Under the pieces are notes generated by a model. The model saw nothing but the letters and a program-made list of their open reading frames with translations, ran no database searches and was not told the DNA's origin. Positions 1 through 9,414 of a DNA stretch of 64,000 nt are shown piece by piece; the first letter of the stretch is position 1; the number at the start of each line of letters is the position of its first letter. Source of the DNA: Linnemannia schmuckeri. Its lineage: Eukaryota > Mortierellomycota > Mortierellomycetes > Mortierellales > Mortierellaceae. The stretch lies in contig JANATG010000013.1 in the NCBI GenBank assembly GCA_029449235.1, positions 1,116,001 to 1,180,000 of the forward strand, given 5' to 3'. A program made the translations under genes and the position numbers.

Positions 1-287
1 GTCCATCCCATCCCGAATTGTTGAATATGTATTGCTCCCTGTGTATCGAGGACGTTTTTAGGTGCTTGGTAACCAGGGTAATATGAACAGGATTTGGGGG
101 CGGTGTTGGACCATTGGTAGGGGTTAGAATTGATGATGGTGGAGGTGAGCTTTGGGGAGTTGATATTGGAGAGGTCGATGGTGTTGACTTCGAGGCGGCC
201 TTGGGATGTGTCGGATACGCCGATTAGGTAGATTGATGTGTTTGATGCTGGGGCCAGGCAAGGGTTCGAGTATGTTGGTATGCTCAT
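1..287 (-). CDS. N-terminal part of a surface/kelch-like protein (3' end off the window)
   Basis: An open frame starts at the ATG at 287 and stays open for 95 codons to the left edge, so only the N-terminus is present. The first residues read MSIPTYSNPCLAPASNTSIY, followed by a stretch like YLIGVSDTSQGRLEVNTIDL and later NPYQWSNTAPKSC. The alternation 'value displayed / granular record of a variable' resembles the first blade of the kelch-like, membrane-anchored proteins that are abundant in Mortierella-type fungi; this is recalled family resemblance, not a search. No signal peptide is evident in the visible part, so an upstream exon is possible. It has the same orientation as the seven-gene array that starts 3.4 kb to the right, but shares no obvious sequence with it. 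Function unknown. Confidence 0.6.
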   Translation of the reverse strand, partial: MSIPTYSNPCLAPASNTSIYLIGVSDTSQGRLEVNTIDLSNINSPKLTSTIINSNPYQWSNTAPKSCSYYPGYQAPKNVLDTQGAIHIQQFGMGW

Positions 288-3200
288 GGTGTTGTTTTGT
301 GTGTGAAGGTGTATGAAAAAGCGGGAATTAAGAGGATGACAAGAAATGGAGTGTAGAGATCAAGAAGTATGTATAATGTGAAAGGAAAAGCGATTGTATA
401 AGAATACCTATAGCGAGAGGATAGGTGTTTAGGTGTGATGATGGATGGTGAGTAATGAAGAAGAGAAACAAGAAAGATAAAAGATGAACGAAGAGAGAAA
501 AGAGATGAAAGAAGAAGAGGACGGAGGAGGCGTAAAATAAGCTTAACGAAAAAAGAGAATGGTCATTGGAAAGAGAAACGGCATACAAAGACAAGGAGTC
601 GTCTTTGTTTTTTCTCAAAAAAGGACATGCAATTGACCCTGCGCGGGCTTAGCAAAAAAATGGACCAGGGTTTCAATTGAGCTAGAAATGAGCGGAGTGC
701 TTTTTTTTAATGTTGTTGTGGCATGGGCGGGCTATGCCACTCCGCACAAAATCACCTTCCTCGGTCCAAAACCCTGAAGGAGATGTGGACTAGTTCAATC
801 AACGGCGTGTCATTACTCTTCCCCCCTTCCCACCCTCCCGTCCAAAGAATAGGTAACATTATCTTTTCTCACCTCGATTATTTGGACTCTGGGACAAGAG
901 TCGAGTCAGATGTCCGCGGAAGAATCGACAACGCAGGGCTGGATATGTTATTGTGGTTGAGGGTTGAAGAGGGGATGACGGGCATGAATGAGCTTGACTG
1001 ATCGGCCGTTTTTCCACATATCTCCTCGGACCTGCAGCACCAGCGTTCCAGCAGATTTTTTTTTCTGTTCATCATCAATTCGATGGTTTCTGTTCTTGTG
1101 CGTAGTGATGAACCGGAGGCGGGATTCGGCATGGAAGCATAGCTGAATGATATACCGCCTCAAGCAGCTTGTCTTGAAGAGTCGACGATGTAGTTTTCGA
1201 CCACATGGTTCGAAGTACAGTACCAAGAGCCTCTAAAAGCTGCTATCATCTTCTGGTATAGGAACTATCAGGTCAAAAAAAAGCATTGTCTTACGCATTG
1301 TCAAGTGCTCTGTGAGTGTTGCTTTTCTCTATGACAATAACAGATTTGGTGGCGTCTGTCTCTGGAAAGGACGAACAGAGAGAACAATCATGCTCGTGGC
1401 GCCAAAGGAAAGAGAGGAAGAGAGCCATCAGAAAGAGCTATTGTTACAAGGGGGCAATAGCTTAGCTCGTCATCGCTGTTACTGGTGCATTCGACATCGC
1501 TTGCTTTGCTGATGAGCCGAACTTACACTCACTCAGGCATTTGCCATTCACGCATCGTCTTTCCTCTTGCACGTATACGTGACTCGTTATTGTTATTTCC
1601 ACTGTATCAGTGTCTGATCATCATGTTTGAGTCTTGATCACTAGTTTCAGTTTGTCGCGTCCACAGGAGAACACTCAGGCACCACGCGCCATGCACCTTC
1701 TCTTTGTAACATACACGCATAGACTGCGCACTGCTATCGATGACTTTCGCTCCTTACGAAGAGAGGACGATCGAGAGTCAAGGCAATGACGTCAATGGTG
1801 ACTTGACTGCTCCCCGCAGCTCTTTTGGTAATAAAAAAAGGGTCCTTGTCCTTCAAATTCGAAATCCACTTCTCTCTTCTCTCTCCAACCCTTACCCTCT
1901 CTCTCGATCAAGCAAACAACAACCAACAGCCAGCAAGGACAAGAACAGGGACAGCACAAGTACGCGTTTTTTAATCCTCTTTCTCTTCTCTCTTTCTCTT
2001 TTCACCCTCCTCTTTCCCTCTTTTTCCTCTTCTCTCTCATTCCTCTTCACTCTTTCCTCTCTTCCACCTTTTTTCTTTGCTACTATTTGCCACTCACTCG
2101 TTTTTTTCTCTTTCCTTGTGCATTCTTTGCCTTCAAGAAACCAACAACCCTTACTCTTCACCATCCCTTCACCAAGTCAGCTCATTCTCTTTGCCTCCCA
2201 TCCAGACTCCTCCATCGAGGAAAAAAAATACATTCACCTTCTTCACAAGCACCATTCTTCCCTCTCAGACTCATTCCTTCCCTCTTTCCCTTCTTACCCA
2301 CGACCGCTCTCTTTCCCCGACCAAGAGGGCATCCAGCGTTAGTCTCCTGTGGATATGTGTTTGTCTTTTACCTTCCCCTTCCTCTTTCCTTCTCTCATGG
2401 TGGCTTGTCCCTCCTTGTTTGTTTATTCGATCTGCCTGTGTCTGTACCCCTGACCCTCTGTTCCCAACGTCCGTTCTTGCAGCGGTCGCAAACTAAACTA
2501 ACAACATCCATATTCCCTCCTTCTAACCTCTAGATGCTGCCTATCGCCTGCGGTCATATCTTCACATCTTGATGGAGTTCTCCAATGCCCCGGTCGCTAG
2601 CAAGTGATCCTAGTCCACGTGGTACGAGTGCGGAATGCTTCTGGCCCCCTTTCGTTCTTTCTTTCTTTGAAAGGGTCAAGGCTGCACCTCACTTTGATGC
2701 ATCCAGAGACCACGGGTCCACATGGAGAAAGAAGGATTTAACGAGTCGAAGATCGCCGTACGCAGCAGCTCTCACCCCTCTCTTTGCTCTCGTGTTAGCA
2801 AAAAAGAGGGAGACAGGCCGTCCGGGGCTTGAGCGACAAAATCTGGTCAGATAATATGGTCGATCCTCAACCCCACTTGTCCTTTTATTCTTTATGTGTG
2901 CCTTGTGGAAGGTTCTTCTCGCGTCTTGCAAGAGGAGGAGAGTAGGCCTTGTTCCAAGGCGGTCTTGGCTCTGGATGCTAGGAGTGACACGCACATCGTA
3001 TCTGAGTCACATGGGATTGATGAAGTCCAAATAGACGAGACCTATTCGACTTACTGCCATATTCTTTCCAGTCTTTCATTCATCAATAGTTCGAGTACAA
3101 GCAATCGAAGCCAGCCCAGTTAAGCTAAGGATCGAGCAAGAGGAGCATGAGTAGGGACAGGGCTAAAAGTCGCATGGGCAGATTGTTTTCATCATTAGAT

Positions 3201-3447
3201 GCATATTTGCGATTACGAGGTGTGTGCGGTTCTTGTATGTATCATGCTCTGCGCGAGTGTGAGTCGAAGCCAGGCGTGCAAGTGGTAAGTTGATAGCATG
3301 ATATTTTGTTGTAGTCTATCAAAGGATAGAGGAAAAATAAAAAGACACAAGTGGACAATCACTCTTCTGATATGAATTAAATGATGCACCTGAGCTGCTT
3401 GTGTGGTTTTCTTACAAGGAGTTAAAAAATTGTTAATGATGGTGCTA
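288..3447. other. Gene-free 3.2 kb; pyrimidine-rich tract
   Basis: No frame in this stretch has the composition of a real protein; the open frames present are low-complexity Phe/Leu/Ser or Arg/Lys strings produced by CT/GA-rich DNA. The first 350 bases to the right of 287 are probably the promoter and leader of the partial gene. Positions about 1840-2520 form a long C/T-rich tract (plus strand) with CAACAACAAC-like segments, which looks like the promoter/leader of a plus-strand transcript, but no convincing start codon with a following coding frame was found. Confidence 0.5.
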
Positions 3448-3626
3448 TCTCTCTTCTCTCTTCTCTCTTCTCTCTTCTCTCTTCTCTCTTCTCTCTTCTC
3501 TCTTCTCTCTTCTCTCTTCTCTCTTCTCTCTTCTCTCTTCTCTCTTCTCTCTTCTCTCTTCTCTCTTCTCTCTTCTCTCTTCTCTCTCTCTTCTCTCTCT
3601 CTCTTCTCTCTTCTCTCTCTTTTCTC
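3448..3626. repeat. CTCTCTT heptamer tandem array
   Basis: A near-perfect seven-base unit CTCTCTT (AAGAGAG on the other strand) is repeated about twenty times without interruption, followed by about 40 bases of variant units (CTCTCTCTT). It lies about 110 bases beyond the stop codon of the first gene of the array (stop at 3734). It produces spurious open frames (LFSLLSS repeats on plus, KREERRE repeats on minus). It is not a fungal TTAGGG-type telomere repeat. Confidence 0.95.
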
Positions 3627-3733
3627 GCCCTTCATCTGATGATATGCCGATGGGAAAACAAAAAGAAACACATAACCCATTGGTTCACGATAAATGAAAG
3701 CTAAAGATGCGTGTGTTTTAATAACGTCCTTTT

Positions 3734-4654
3734 CTAATTAAAGCAGTAGCTGTTACAAGTGGCAAGGTTATCAGAGCAATCATCAAAACACTTCTCGCCC
3801 CTCTCACACCTATTGATACAAAAGAACTCGCCCTTGCAATCATCCTTGCACGCCTGGTAAACACTATCCTTCTTACATTCGCCCTCGCATGTATTAAAGA
3901 AGTAGTTGTGGCAGAAAAAGGATGGGCAGTGGCCCTTATCACCGGGGTATGGCGGGATTGGTGGGGCCTGGACGCGTCCTCCTGATGATGGTGGATCGTT
4001 GTTGGTGTCCTTGTTCTTCTTCATGGAGACGACGAGATAGATGACTACTCCTAGAAGGATGACAGTGATGATTGCCATAGTCCAGATGATCTTTTTCCGG
4101 CGACCGGTGGATTTGGGCTTTTTGAATGATACAAGGACAGGCTTGGGTTTCTCGGTGGTGATGGAGGTGTCGACAAGTGCGGGGTCCGGGTACGCCTGGA
4201 CGACTGGTTCTGGGTAGGCCTGCTGGTAAGGATCCAGCTGGTACATGTACTGCTGCGAGGTCCCGTCAGTGGTGGTAGGGTACATGGCTGTCTTGTCGTT
4301 ATAATATCCTTCCGGTGTAGGGTATGCGCCTCTCTGGCCGGGTGTGGGGGATGGTGGTGAGACATAACTTGAGACGGTTATTGGAGAGGCCAGTGTTGGT
4401 GAATAGGCCTGAGGATTGCTGATGGATGATGAAAAGTCTGAAGGCTGGACGTGAGGACTCCGAGACGTTGATGTTGGTGTCCTGTATGGTGAGTCTGCAC
4501 CGATGTAAGGTGTGATGGTCCCGTCAATATGTTGAGGCGATGCTGCAGTGACTGGTCCTTGTGGTGCCCTGGAGATGGATTGGGCCTGCATTAGGGTCTC
4601 TGTGCTGCTTCCTGGTGTGCTGCCGTTTGCGGGAGGATCCAAAGGAGCGAGCAT
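3734..4654 (-). CDS. Array copy 1: single-pass membrane protein with 12-Cys ectodomain
   Basis: 306 residues, single exon. The start was set at the ATG at 4654 because the protein then begins MLAPLDPP, as its paralogues do; the frame is open 25 codons further upstream. Residues 1-180 are Ser/Pro/Tyr/Gln-rich with the family motifs SPQHI, PPSPTP, YPTPEG, DPYQQ, YPEP and PDPALVDT. A basic GRRKK precedes a hydrophobic span at about 189-210, so by the positive-inside rule the N-terminus should be cytoplasmic and the C-terminus outside. After a short proline-rich linker come 12 cysteines (243-304) spaced C-x4-C-x7-C-x3-C-x8-C-x3-C-x5-C-x3-C-x5-C-x3-C-x6-C-x3-C. Unlike copies 2-4 it has no PVTV-repeat stalk. 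Role inferred as surface receptor, adhesin or sensor; no known domain was recognised. Confidence 0.85.
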   Translation of the reverse strand: MLAPLDPPANGSTPGSSTETLMQAQSISRAPQGPVTAASPQHIDGTITPYIGADSPYRTPTSTSRSPHVQPSDFSSSISNPQAYSPTLASPITVSSYVSPPSPTPGQRGAYPTPEGYYNDKTAMYPTTTDGTSQQYMYQLDPYQQAYPEPVVQAYPDPALVDTSITTEKPKPVLVSFKKPKSTGRRKKIIWTMAIITVILLGVVIYLVVSMKKNKDTNNDPPSSGGRVQAPPIPPYPGDKGHCPSFFCHNYFFNTCEGECKKDSVYQACKDDCKGEFFCINRCERGEKCFDDCSDNLATCNSYCFN

Positions 4655-4914
4655 CTGTCTGTGAATTCGGATTTGAGGAGGAGAAGGTATAGACGAAAAA
4701 AAAATGGAAGAGGATGGGGAGTGAGCCATCTCTCATACTTTTAAGTATCATTTCGGTTTCACTCCTGACAGCAAAACAGTGGCCATGAGAGAAGAGGACG
4801 GGGCGTGAGTGGTGGAGGCAGAGCAATTATTTGTGTTTTCAAATGGCGACAGACCATAAACATATTTGAGGGCGTCGCCTGGCAACAAAGCAAAATAAAA
4901 TAGACAGAAGACAT

Positions 4915-4954
4915 GAGAGCAGTCGAACCAGGTGCGGTAAGGTTTCTGTGGTGA
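4915..4954 (-). promoter_or_regulatory. Shared two-part upstream element, copy 1
   Basis: The plus strand reads GAGAGCAGTCGAA, nine bases, then GTAAGGTTTCTGTGGTGA; in the direction of the gene it is AAACCTTAC followed by TTCGACTGCTCTC. It lies about 260 bases upstream of the start codon. The same pair of blocks recurs upstream of copies 2-6, which makes a regulatory role likely, although common descent of the whole duplicated unit could also explain it. Confidence 0.65.
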
Positions 4955-5058
4955 GCATGAAGAGTAAAAGAACATACAGTTTCGACTGCTCCAACATACG
5001 CCTCTTACTCCTCCTCTATCCCTTCTGCTTTCCTTTCTCTCGGCATCCGATAGCCCAT

Positions 5059-5118
5059 CAGTTGTGTTCTTTGTCCCCCAGTTGTGTTCTTTGTCCCCCA
5101 GTTGTGTTCTTTGCCCCC
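5059..5118. repeat. Three tandem copies of a 20-bp unit
   Basis: The unit CAGTTGTGTTCTTTGTCCCC is present three times in a row; the third copy has one substitution (T to C near its end). It sits between the upstream element of copy 1 and the end of copy 2. Confidence 0.9.
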
Positions 5119-5475
5119 CTGCATGAGAACAAAAACACCTGTTAATGTCAAGAATTGGAGGCTAAGTGAATTAAGCATTGCTGTTAATCCCCTCTATCTT
5201 TAGGCCGTCTTCAAAAGGTAATAACACCCGCGCGAATGTTTGTCCCAATTTGTCATAGCGCTTCGAAGCGAGGAGGAGGCGTCTCTCTTTTAGCACTCGG
5301 ACCTGGCTTTTTGATCCAATATCGGGAATACCATCCAGTACAATCAAGGAAAAGAAAAATATTAATCGAATCGATCTTCAACATCAAACAAAGCAAGATG
5401 AACAATTCAGTCGTGTGGGTAGGTAGTAGATACGGTACTGTACAGGGTTCTTATATTTATTTTCAAAGGCGCCAA

Positions 5476-6591
5476 CTAACGGCAATGGGCACGGCAGCTG
5501 CTCCATGTATCGCTACACTCCTTCTGACAAGGGTTACTACGCCGACAATCCGATTCGCAAAAGAAGTCGCCATTACATTTACTCGTACAGGCCTTGTAGT
5601 TGCCATCGTTTGAGCACACGTTATCCCGACAATCCCAGAACCATTCGTCGCAGAAGAATGTGGGACACTGACCCTTTTCGGGCAAGGGTGGGAGAGGTTT
5701 TGGGGTGACTACGGACCCACTACTGCCGCCTGTCGGCGTAGGGACTGTTACGGGGGCGGATGAGACTGTTACGGGGGTTGAGGGGACGGTAACAGGGACT
5801 GAGGGGACTGGACGGATGCCTGAGAAGGTTGTGGGTGTTGATGTGGAGGGTGATGTCTTTGAGCTCCCTCCTCTTGAAGTTGCGTTGTCGCTGTTCTTGT
5901 CGGAATCCTTGTTCTTCATTGAGACCACGATTCCGATGATAGCTCCGATGAGAATGAGGATGACGAAGGATCCGATCCAGATGATCTTTTTCCGGCGACC
6001 GCTGTTAGTGGACTTGGTCACTGATCCTGAAAAGGTTGACTTGGGCTTTTCGGAGGCGCTGGTGAAGGTATCAACCAGTGCGGGCTCGGGGTAAGAGTGA
6101 ACGATGGGTTCCGGGTATGCCTGCTGGTAAGTCTGCTGGTAAGGGTTCTGGAACATGTTCTGCTGGTAATGCTGCTGCTGCTGGTGATGCTGTTGGTAAG
6201 TGCCGTCAGGATTAGAAAATGCGATTTTGCTGTAAGTTCCTTCGGGCACTGGGTAGGCATTGGACTGGCTAGGCGTAGGGGAGGGTGGTGGGATATAGCT
6301 CGAGCTAAGTGCCGGCGAGTAAGCTTGTGGATGGCTCACGGATGGTGAGTTCTCAGATGGCTGGGCATGGGGGTTACGAATGACCGACGACGTCATGTAA
6401 GGAGAGTTTGTTGAGGGCACTGCGTTTTCATCGATGTACTGTGGTGAAGAAGCTACCACAGCACTGGCACGGGAGTCGTCATCGATCTGGTAGTTTGCTT
6501 CCTGAGGTGCCCTGCTGGAGACGGAACGGGAGTGCACGAGTGCATCGGTGCTGCTTCCGGGTGTAGTGGTATTGCTTGTAGGGGCCAGCAT
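5476..6591 (-). CDS. Array copy 2: membrane protein with PVTV stalk and 12-Cys ectodomain
   Basis: 371 residues in one exon, starting MLAPTSNTTTPGSS. Residues 1-200 are the cytoplasmic-type low-complexity region with family motifs APQEANYQ, SPQYI, SYIPPPSPTPSQ, YPVPEG, YQQTYQQ and YPEPALVDT. The basic patch GRRKK leads into a span at about 203-225 (IIWIGSFVILILIGAIIGIV). The outer part has a Ser/Thr-rich linker, three units of a seven-residue PVTV repeat (about 265-287), a short PLPPLP segment, and 12 cysteines from 309 to 370 with spacing x4,x6,x4,x8,x3,x5,x3,x5,x3,x6,x3. A TATAAA-like sequence lies about 80 bases upstream (6671-6676, minus strand). It is the best reference copy, complete in every module. 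Confidence 0.87.
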   Translation of the reverse strand: MLAPTSNTTTPGSSTDALVHSRSVSSRAPQEANYQIDDDSRASAVVASSPQYIDENAVPSTNSPYMTSSVIRNPHAQPSENSPSVSHPQAYSPALSSSYIPPPSPTPSQSNAYPVPEGTYSKIAFSNPDGTYQQHHQQQQHYQQNMFQNPYQQTYQQAYPEPIVHSYPEPALVDTFTSASEKPKSTFSGSVTKSTNSGRRKKIIWIGSFVILILIGAIIGIVVSMKNKDSDKNSDNATSRGGSSKTSPSTSTPTTFSGIRPVPSVPVTVPSTPVTVSSAPVTVPTPTGGSSGSVVTPKPLPPLPEKGQCPTFFCDEWFWDCRDNVCSNDGNYKACTSKCNGDFFCESDCRRSNPCQKECSDTWSSCRAHCR

Positions 6592-7566
6592 GGTTGCAGG
6601 TATTAGGGGTATAATCCAGGAGAGTGTTGGTGAGTGAAGAAGAAAAAAATAAAGAGAAATGCACGACTAATTTATAGTGGGAGTTGTGCTGGTTGATTTG
6701 GTTTGCCTGATTTTTTTTTTTGTTCTTGAGAGCAACTTTCCAACAATGCATCTGAAAAGGACAGAGAAGGCAGGCAGGTGTGAATTTTTACCTTTTTCAA
6801 ATGGCGCTGTTGTTTGTTGTTGATGGCTGAGAGCAGTCGAAGGAAAGAGTAAGGTTTCTGCGGTGAGTCTGAGTGGTTGTTTTTTGCTTACAAGCCTTCG
6901 ACATTTTTCTTGTGTTTGTGATTCTTTCTTGGCTTACTTTACTAATACTTTTGATTATTCCCATTCCTTGTGCCTTGTGAACAAAGAATGAAAAGGAGTG
7001 GATGACAGACAGAGAGAGCCCCCAACAAAAGGACTAAACAGTGATGACGGTGTTGACACACTGCATATCCACTGCTGTTTGTTTTTGTTCTTTGTTATCA
7101 TGTCGGTTGTTAGAGGCACAGCACCAGTTGATCGATTGCTTCTCTACCATCACAACAGCCTCGTCTCAACGACTACGCCCATCAATTCAATCCAATGCAC
7201 GAGTGCTTTTGTGTGTGTCTCCCATCAACCATTACCACTGATTTAAAAAAAAAAAATAGCGACCTCATCAAATCCAGCACTCGGACCTGAATCGATCCTC
7301 ACCGTCACATAGACTGGAGGTGCAAAATAGCAGCCGTTATCAGACGATAGCAAAGCACAAAGAATAAAATAAAAAACATCTATACGAGTGCCGCGTGTGT
7401 ATGATAGAGAGTGCATCAGGGGTAAATGACTCACTCTCGAGAACAACTTACAATGCAAATCATCAAAAAGCGAAATATAATCAATCAAATCGTAGTAAAA
7501 AAAAACGAGATGAATGAGAAATTCTCAGTTTGCATGGGAAAATATGAGGACAGAAATTATGCCATT
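6592..7566. other. Intergenic between array copies 2 and 3
   Basis: Contains the promoter of copy 2, with a TATA-like site at 6671-6676, TTTCAAATGGCG at 6795-6806 and the shared element at 6829-6867, then the 3' flank of copy 3. No further gene is supported. Confidence 0.55.
6829..6867 (-). promoter_or_regulatory. Shared two-part upstream element, copy 2
   Basis: Plus strand GAGAGCAGTCGAA, seven bases, then GTAAGGTTTCTGCGGTGAG, about 240 bases upstream of the start codon of copy 2. Together with copy 1 this is the best-preserved instance, with both blocks nearly identical over 13 and 18 bases. Confidence 0.65.
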
Positions 7567-8700
7567 TTATTTTCTTACAGACAGAGGACGATCGCAATGA
7601 CTGCGACAGTTACTCCAGATACTCGTGCACTGCTTTTGGCAAGGGTTTTTAGACTCACAGTCAGCCCTGCAAAAGAACTCGCCGTTGCATTTGCTCGTAC
7701 AGGCCCTGAAGTCGCTATCTTGTGCGCATACGTTTCCACGGCAATCCCAGAGCCAATCGCCGCAGAAGAATGTCGGGCAGTTGTACTGGGGCGGGAGAGT
7801 TGGTGGCGAAGGGTTAACCGTCCCACTGCCTCCGTTGCCACCGTCGCTTGTGGGTGTTGGGACTGTCACGGGTGCGGATGAGACTGTGACAGGAATCGAT
7901 GAGACGGTGACAGGGGTGGAGGGGACGGTGACAGGAATAGAGGAAACAGGGTTTCTGGAGATGGTGGGTGTAGGGGTGGTTGATGATTTTGAAGAGCCGC
8001 TTCCTGAAATGGAGTTGTCACTGCTGTTGCCATCATTGTTGTCCGAGTTCTTATTCTTTGACACCACGATTCCGATAAGGGCGCCGATGAGGATGAGAAT
8101 GACGATCGATCCGATCCAGATGATCTTTTTCTGGCGACCGTTCCTGACGGGCTTAGTTACAGATAATGCTTGGTCGACCTTTTCGTCCACGGTGTCTATC
8201 AGTGCAGGCTCGGGGTAAGAGTGAAGGGTCGGTTCTGGATAAGGCTGACGTCGGTATGCCTGTTGGTAAGTCTGCTGGTATGTCTGTTGGTAGGGGTCCT
8301 GGTACATGTTCTGCTGATACTGTGTTTCCGGTACTGGATAGACGTGAAGCTGACTGGGGGTTGGGGATGGTGGTGGAATATAGTTCGAGCTGAGTGCCGG
8401 CGAGTAAGCTTGTGGATGGCTGACCGAAGGTGAGTATTCCGTTGCCTGAACATGGGGGCTACGAGTGACTGAGGGCGCCCTATATGGAGAATCAGCGGTG
8501 TATGTCGAGGGAGCGGTATACCCATCGGTGATGTGCTGAGGAGAGGGTGCTACCAGTGCACTGGCACGAGAGTGGTCGTCAAGCTGGTAATTTGTTTCCT
8601 GAGGTGCCCTGCTGGAGGAGATTGAATGGGTTTGCATGAGTGCATCACTACTGCTTCCTGGTGTGTTAGTGTTGGTGGGAGTGTCCACAGGAATCAACAT
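7567..8700 (-). CDS. Array copy 3: membrane protein with PVTV stalk and 12-Cys ectodomain
   Basis: 377 residues, one exon, starting MLIPVDTPTNTNTPGSS. It has the same layout as copy 2: SRAPQETNYQ, SPQHI, NYIPPPSPTPSQ, a DPYQQTYQQTYQQAY repeat, the pair YPEPTLHSYPEPALIDT, a basic patch GRQKK, a hydrophobic span IIWIGSIVILILIGALIGIV, four units of the seven-residue PVTV stalk repeat, and 12 cysteines with the same spacing as copy 2. The C-terminus runs ten residues past the last cysteine (DRPLSVRK), unlike the other copies, which stop within three residues. Identity to copies 2 and 4 is visibly high, suggesting these three are the youngest duplicates. Likely cell-surface protein; function not established. 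Confidence 0.87.
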   Translation of the reverse strand: MLIPVDTPTNTNTPGSSSDALMQTHSISSSRAPQETNYQLDDHSRASALVAPSPQHITDGYTAPSTYTADSPYRAPSVTRSPHVQATEYSPSVSHPQAYSPALSSNYIPPPSPTPSQLHVYPVPETQYQQNMYQDPYQQTYQQTYQQAYRRQPYPEPTLHSYPEPALIDTVDEKVDQALSVTKPVRNGRQKKIIWIGSIVILILIGALIGIVVSKNKNSDNNDGNSSDNSISGSGSSKSSTTPTPTISRNPVSSIPVTVPSTPVTVSSIPVTVSSAPVTVPTPTSDGGNGGSGTVNPSPPTLPPQYNCPTFFCGDWLWDCRGNVCAQDSDFRACTSKCNGEFFCRADCESKNPCQKQCTSIWSNCRSHCDRPLSVRK

Positions 8701-9414
8701 GATGCCTTGATTGATATTAGGGTATAGGTGAATTGGGGTTGGGGGTAGAAAGAAGAGCAGAGGTAGGAAAGAGAAAGAAGGAAGCTGAAAAGAAAGACAA
8801 GAAAGAATGACCGAAAGGAATAGATGAGCACTAATTTCACTTTCAAGTTGAATGTCCGTTCAAAATTTTTGGACGATGGCTGTTGGATGCGAAAGAGGCA
8901 AGAAACTGATTTTGTGCCAGAGAGCAGTCGAAGGACCTTCGACAAGGTTTTCTGCATGTAAAAAAAGGGAATGTGCTCTCTCAACAGTCCTTCATTCACA
9001 GGTTTTCGATTCTTTTCTCTTTGCGCCCTCTTAAAAAACGCAAAACGACGAAAAAAAAAAAAAATAGTCTGATACCATGGCGGACGTTCGTACTTGTTGT
9101 TCGCACGTTAAAGGCAAAGCAGCTAATCAAATGTGTTGTAGGCTTCCCTGGACGGACACACACAAACAATATCCTGTGTGGGAGTGTGTCATCATTTTTG
9201 CGCACAGACTTAGTACTCATTCGTTGTTACTAAAAAAACGACTATAGAAAACCGCGGCAGTCTCGAATCGCCGCAGCTATACAAAAGAACAAGCATCGAC
9301 AATCAAATATCCCCCTTTCTGTGAGAAGGGTAAATTGGTATAAACATTTTTTATTATTGTACATACATATTATTCCAAGAAAAGGGGGAGGGGAGGTCTA
9401 TGTTTGTGCCTTCC
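8701..9414. other. Intergenic between array copies 3 and 4
   Basis: Holds the leader and upstream element of copy 3 (8920-8956) and the 3' flank of copy 4. The remaining sequence is AT-rich with no supported gene. Confidence 0.5.
8920..8956 (-). promoter_or_regulatory. Shared two-part upstream element, copy 3
   Basis: Plus strand GAGAGCAGTCGAA, then CGACAAGGTTTTCTGCA; the first block is perfect and the second lacks the initial GT but keeps AAGGTTT-TCTG. It lies about 220 bases upstream of the start codon. Confidence 0.6.

Larger units (their letters stand above)
4655..5475. other. Intergenic between array copies 1 and 2
   Basis: Holds the upstream region of copy 1 (with the shared two-part element at 4915-4954 and the string TTTCAAATGGCG at 4837-4848, also found upstream of copy 2), a three-unit 20-bp repeat (5059-5118) and then the 3' flank of copy 2. 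No other gene seen. Confidence 0.6.

Noticed and set aside
1740..2533. Overlapping plus-strand frames of 139-200 codons
   Set aside because: Phe/Ser/Leu/Pro low complexity in all three frames, caused by the C/T-rich tract; no protein-like segment.
3448..3626. Heptamer array as a telomere remnant
   Set aside because: The unit does not resemble TTAGGG-type fungal telomere repeats and lies between ordinary genes.
3213..3680. 155-codon minus-strand frame rich in KREERRE units
   Set aside because: It is only the translation of the CTCTCTT heptamer array plus flanks; the plus strand gives an equally long LFSLLSS frame.
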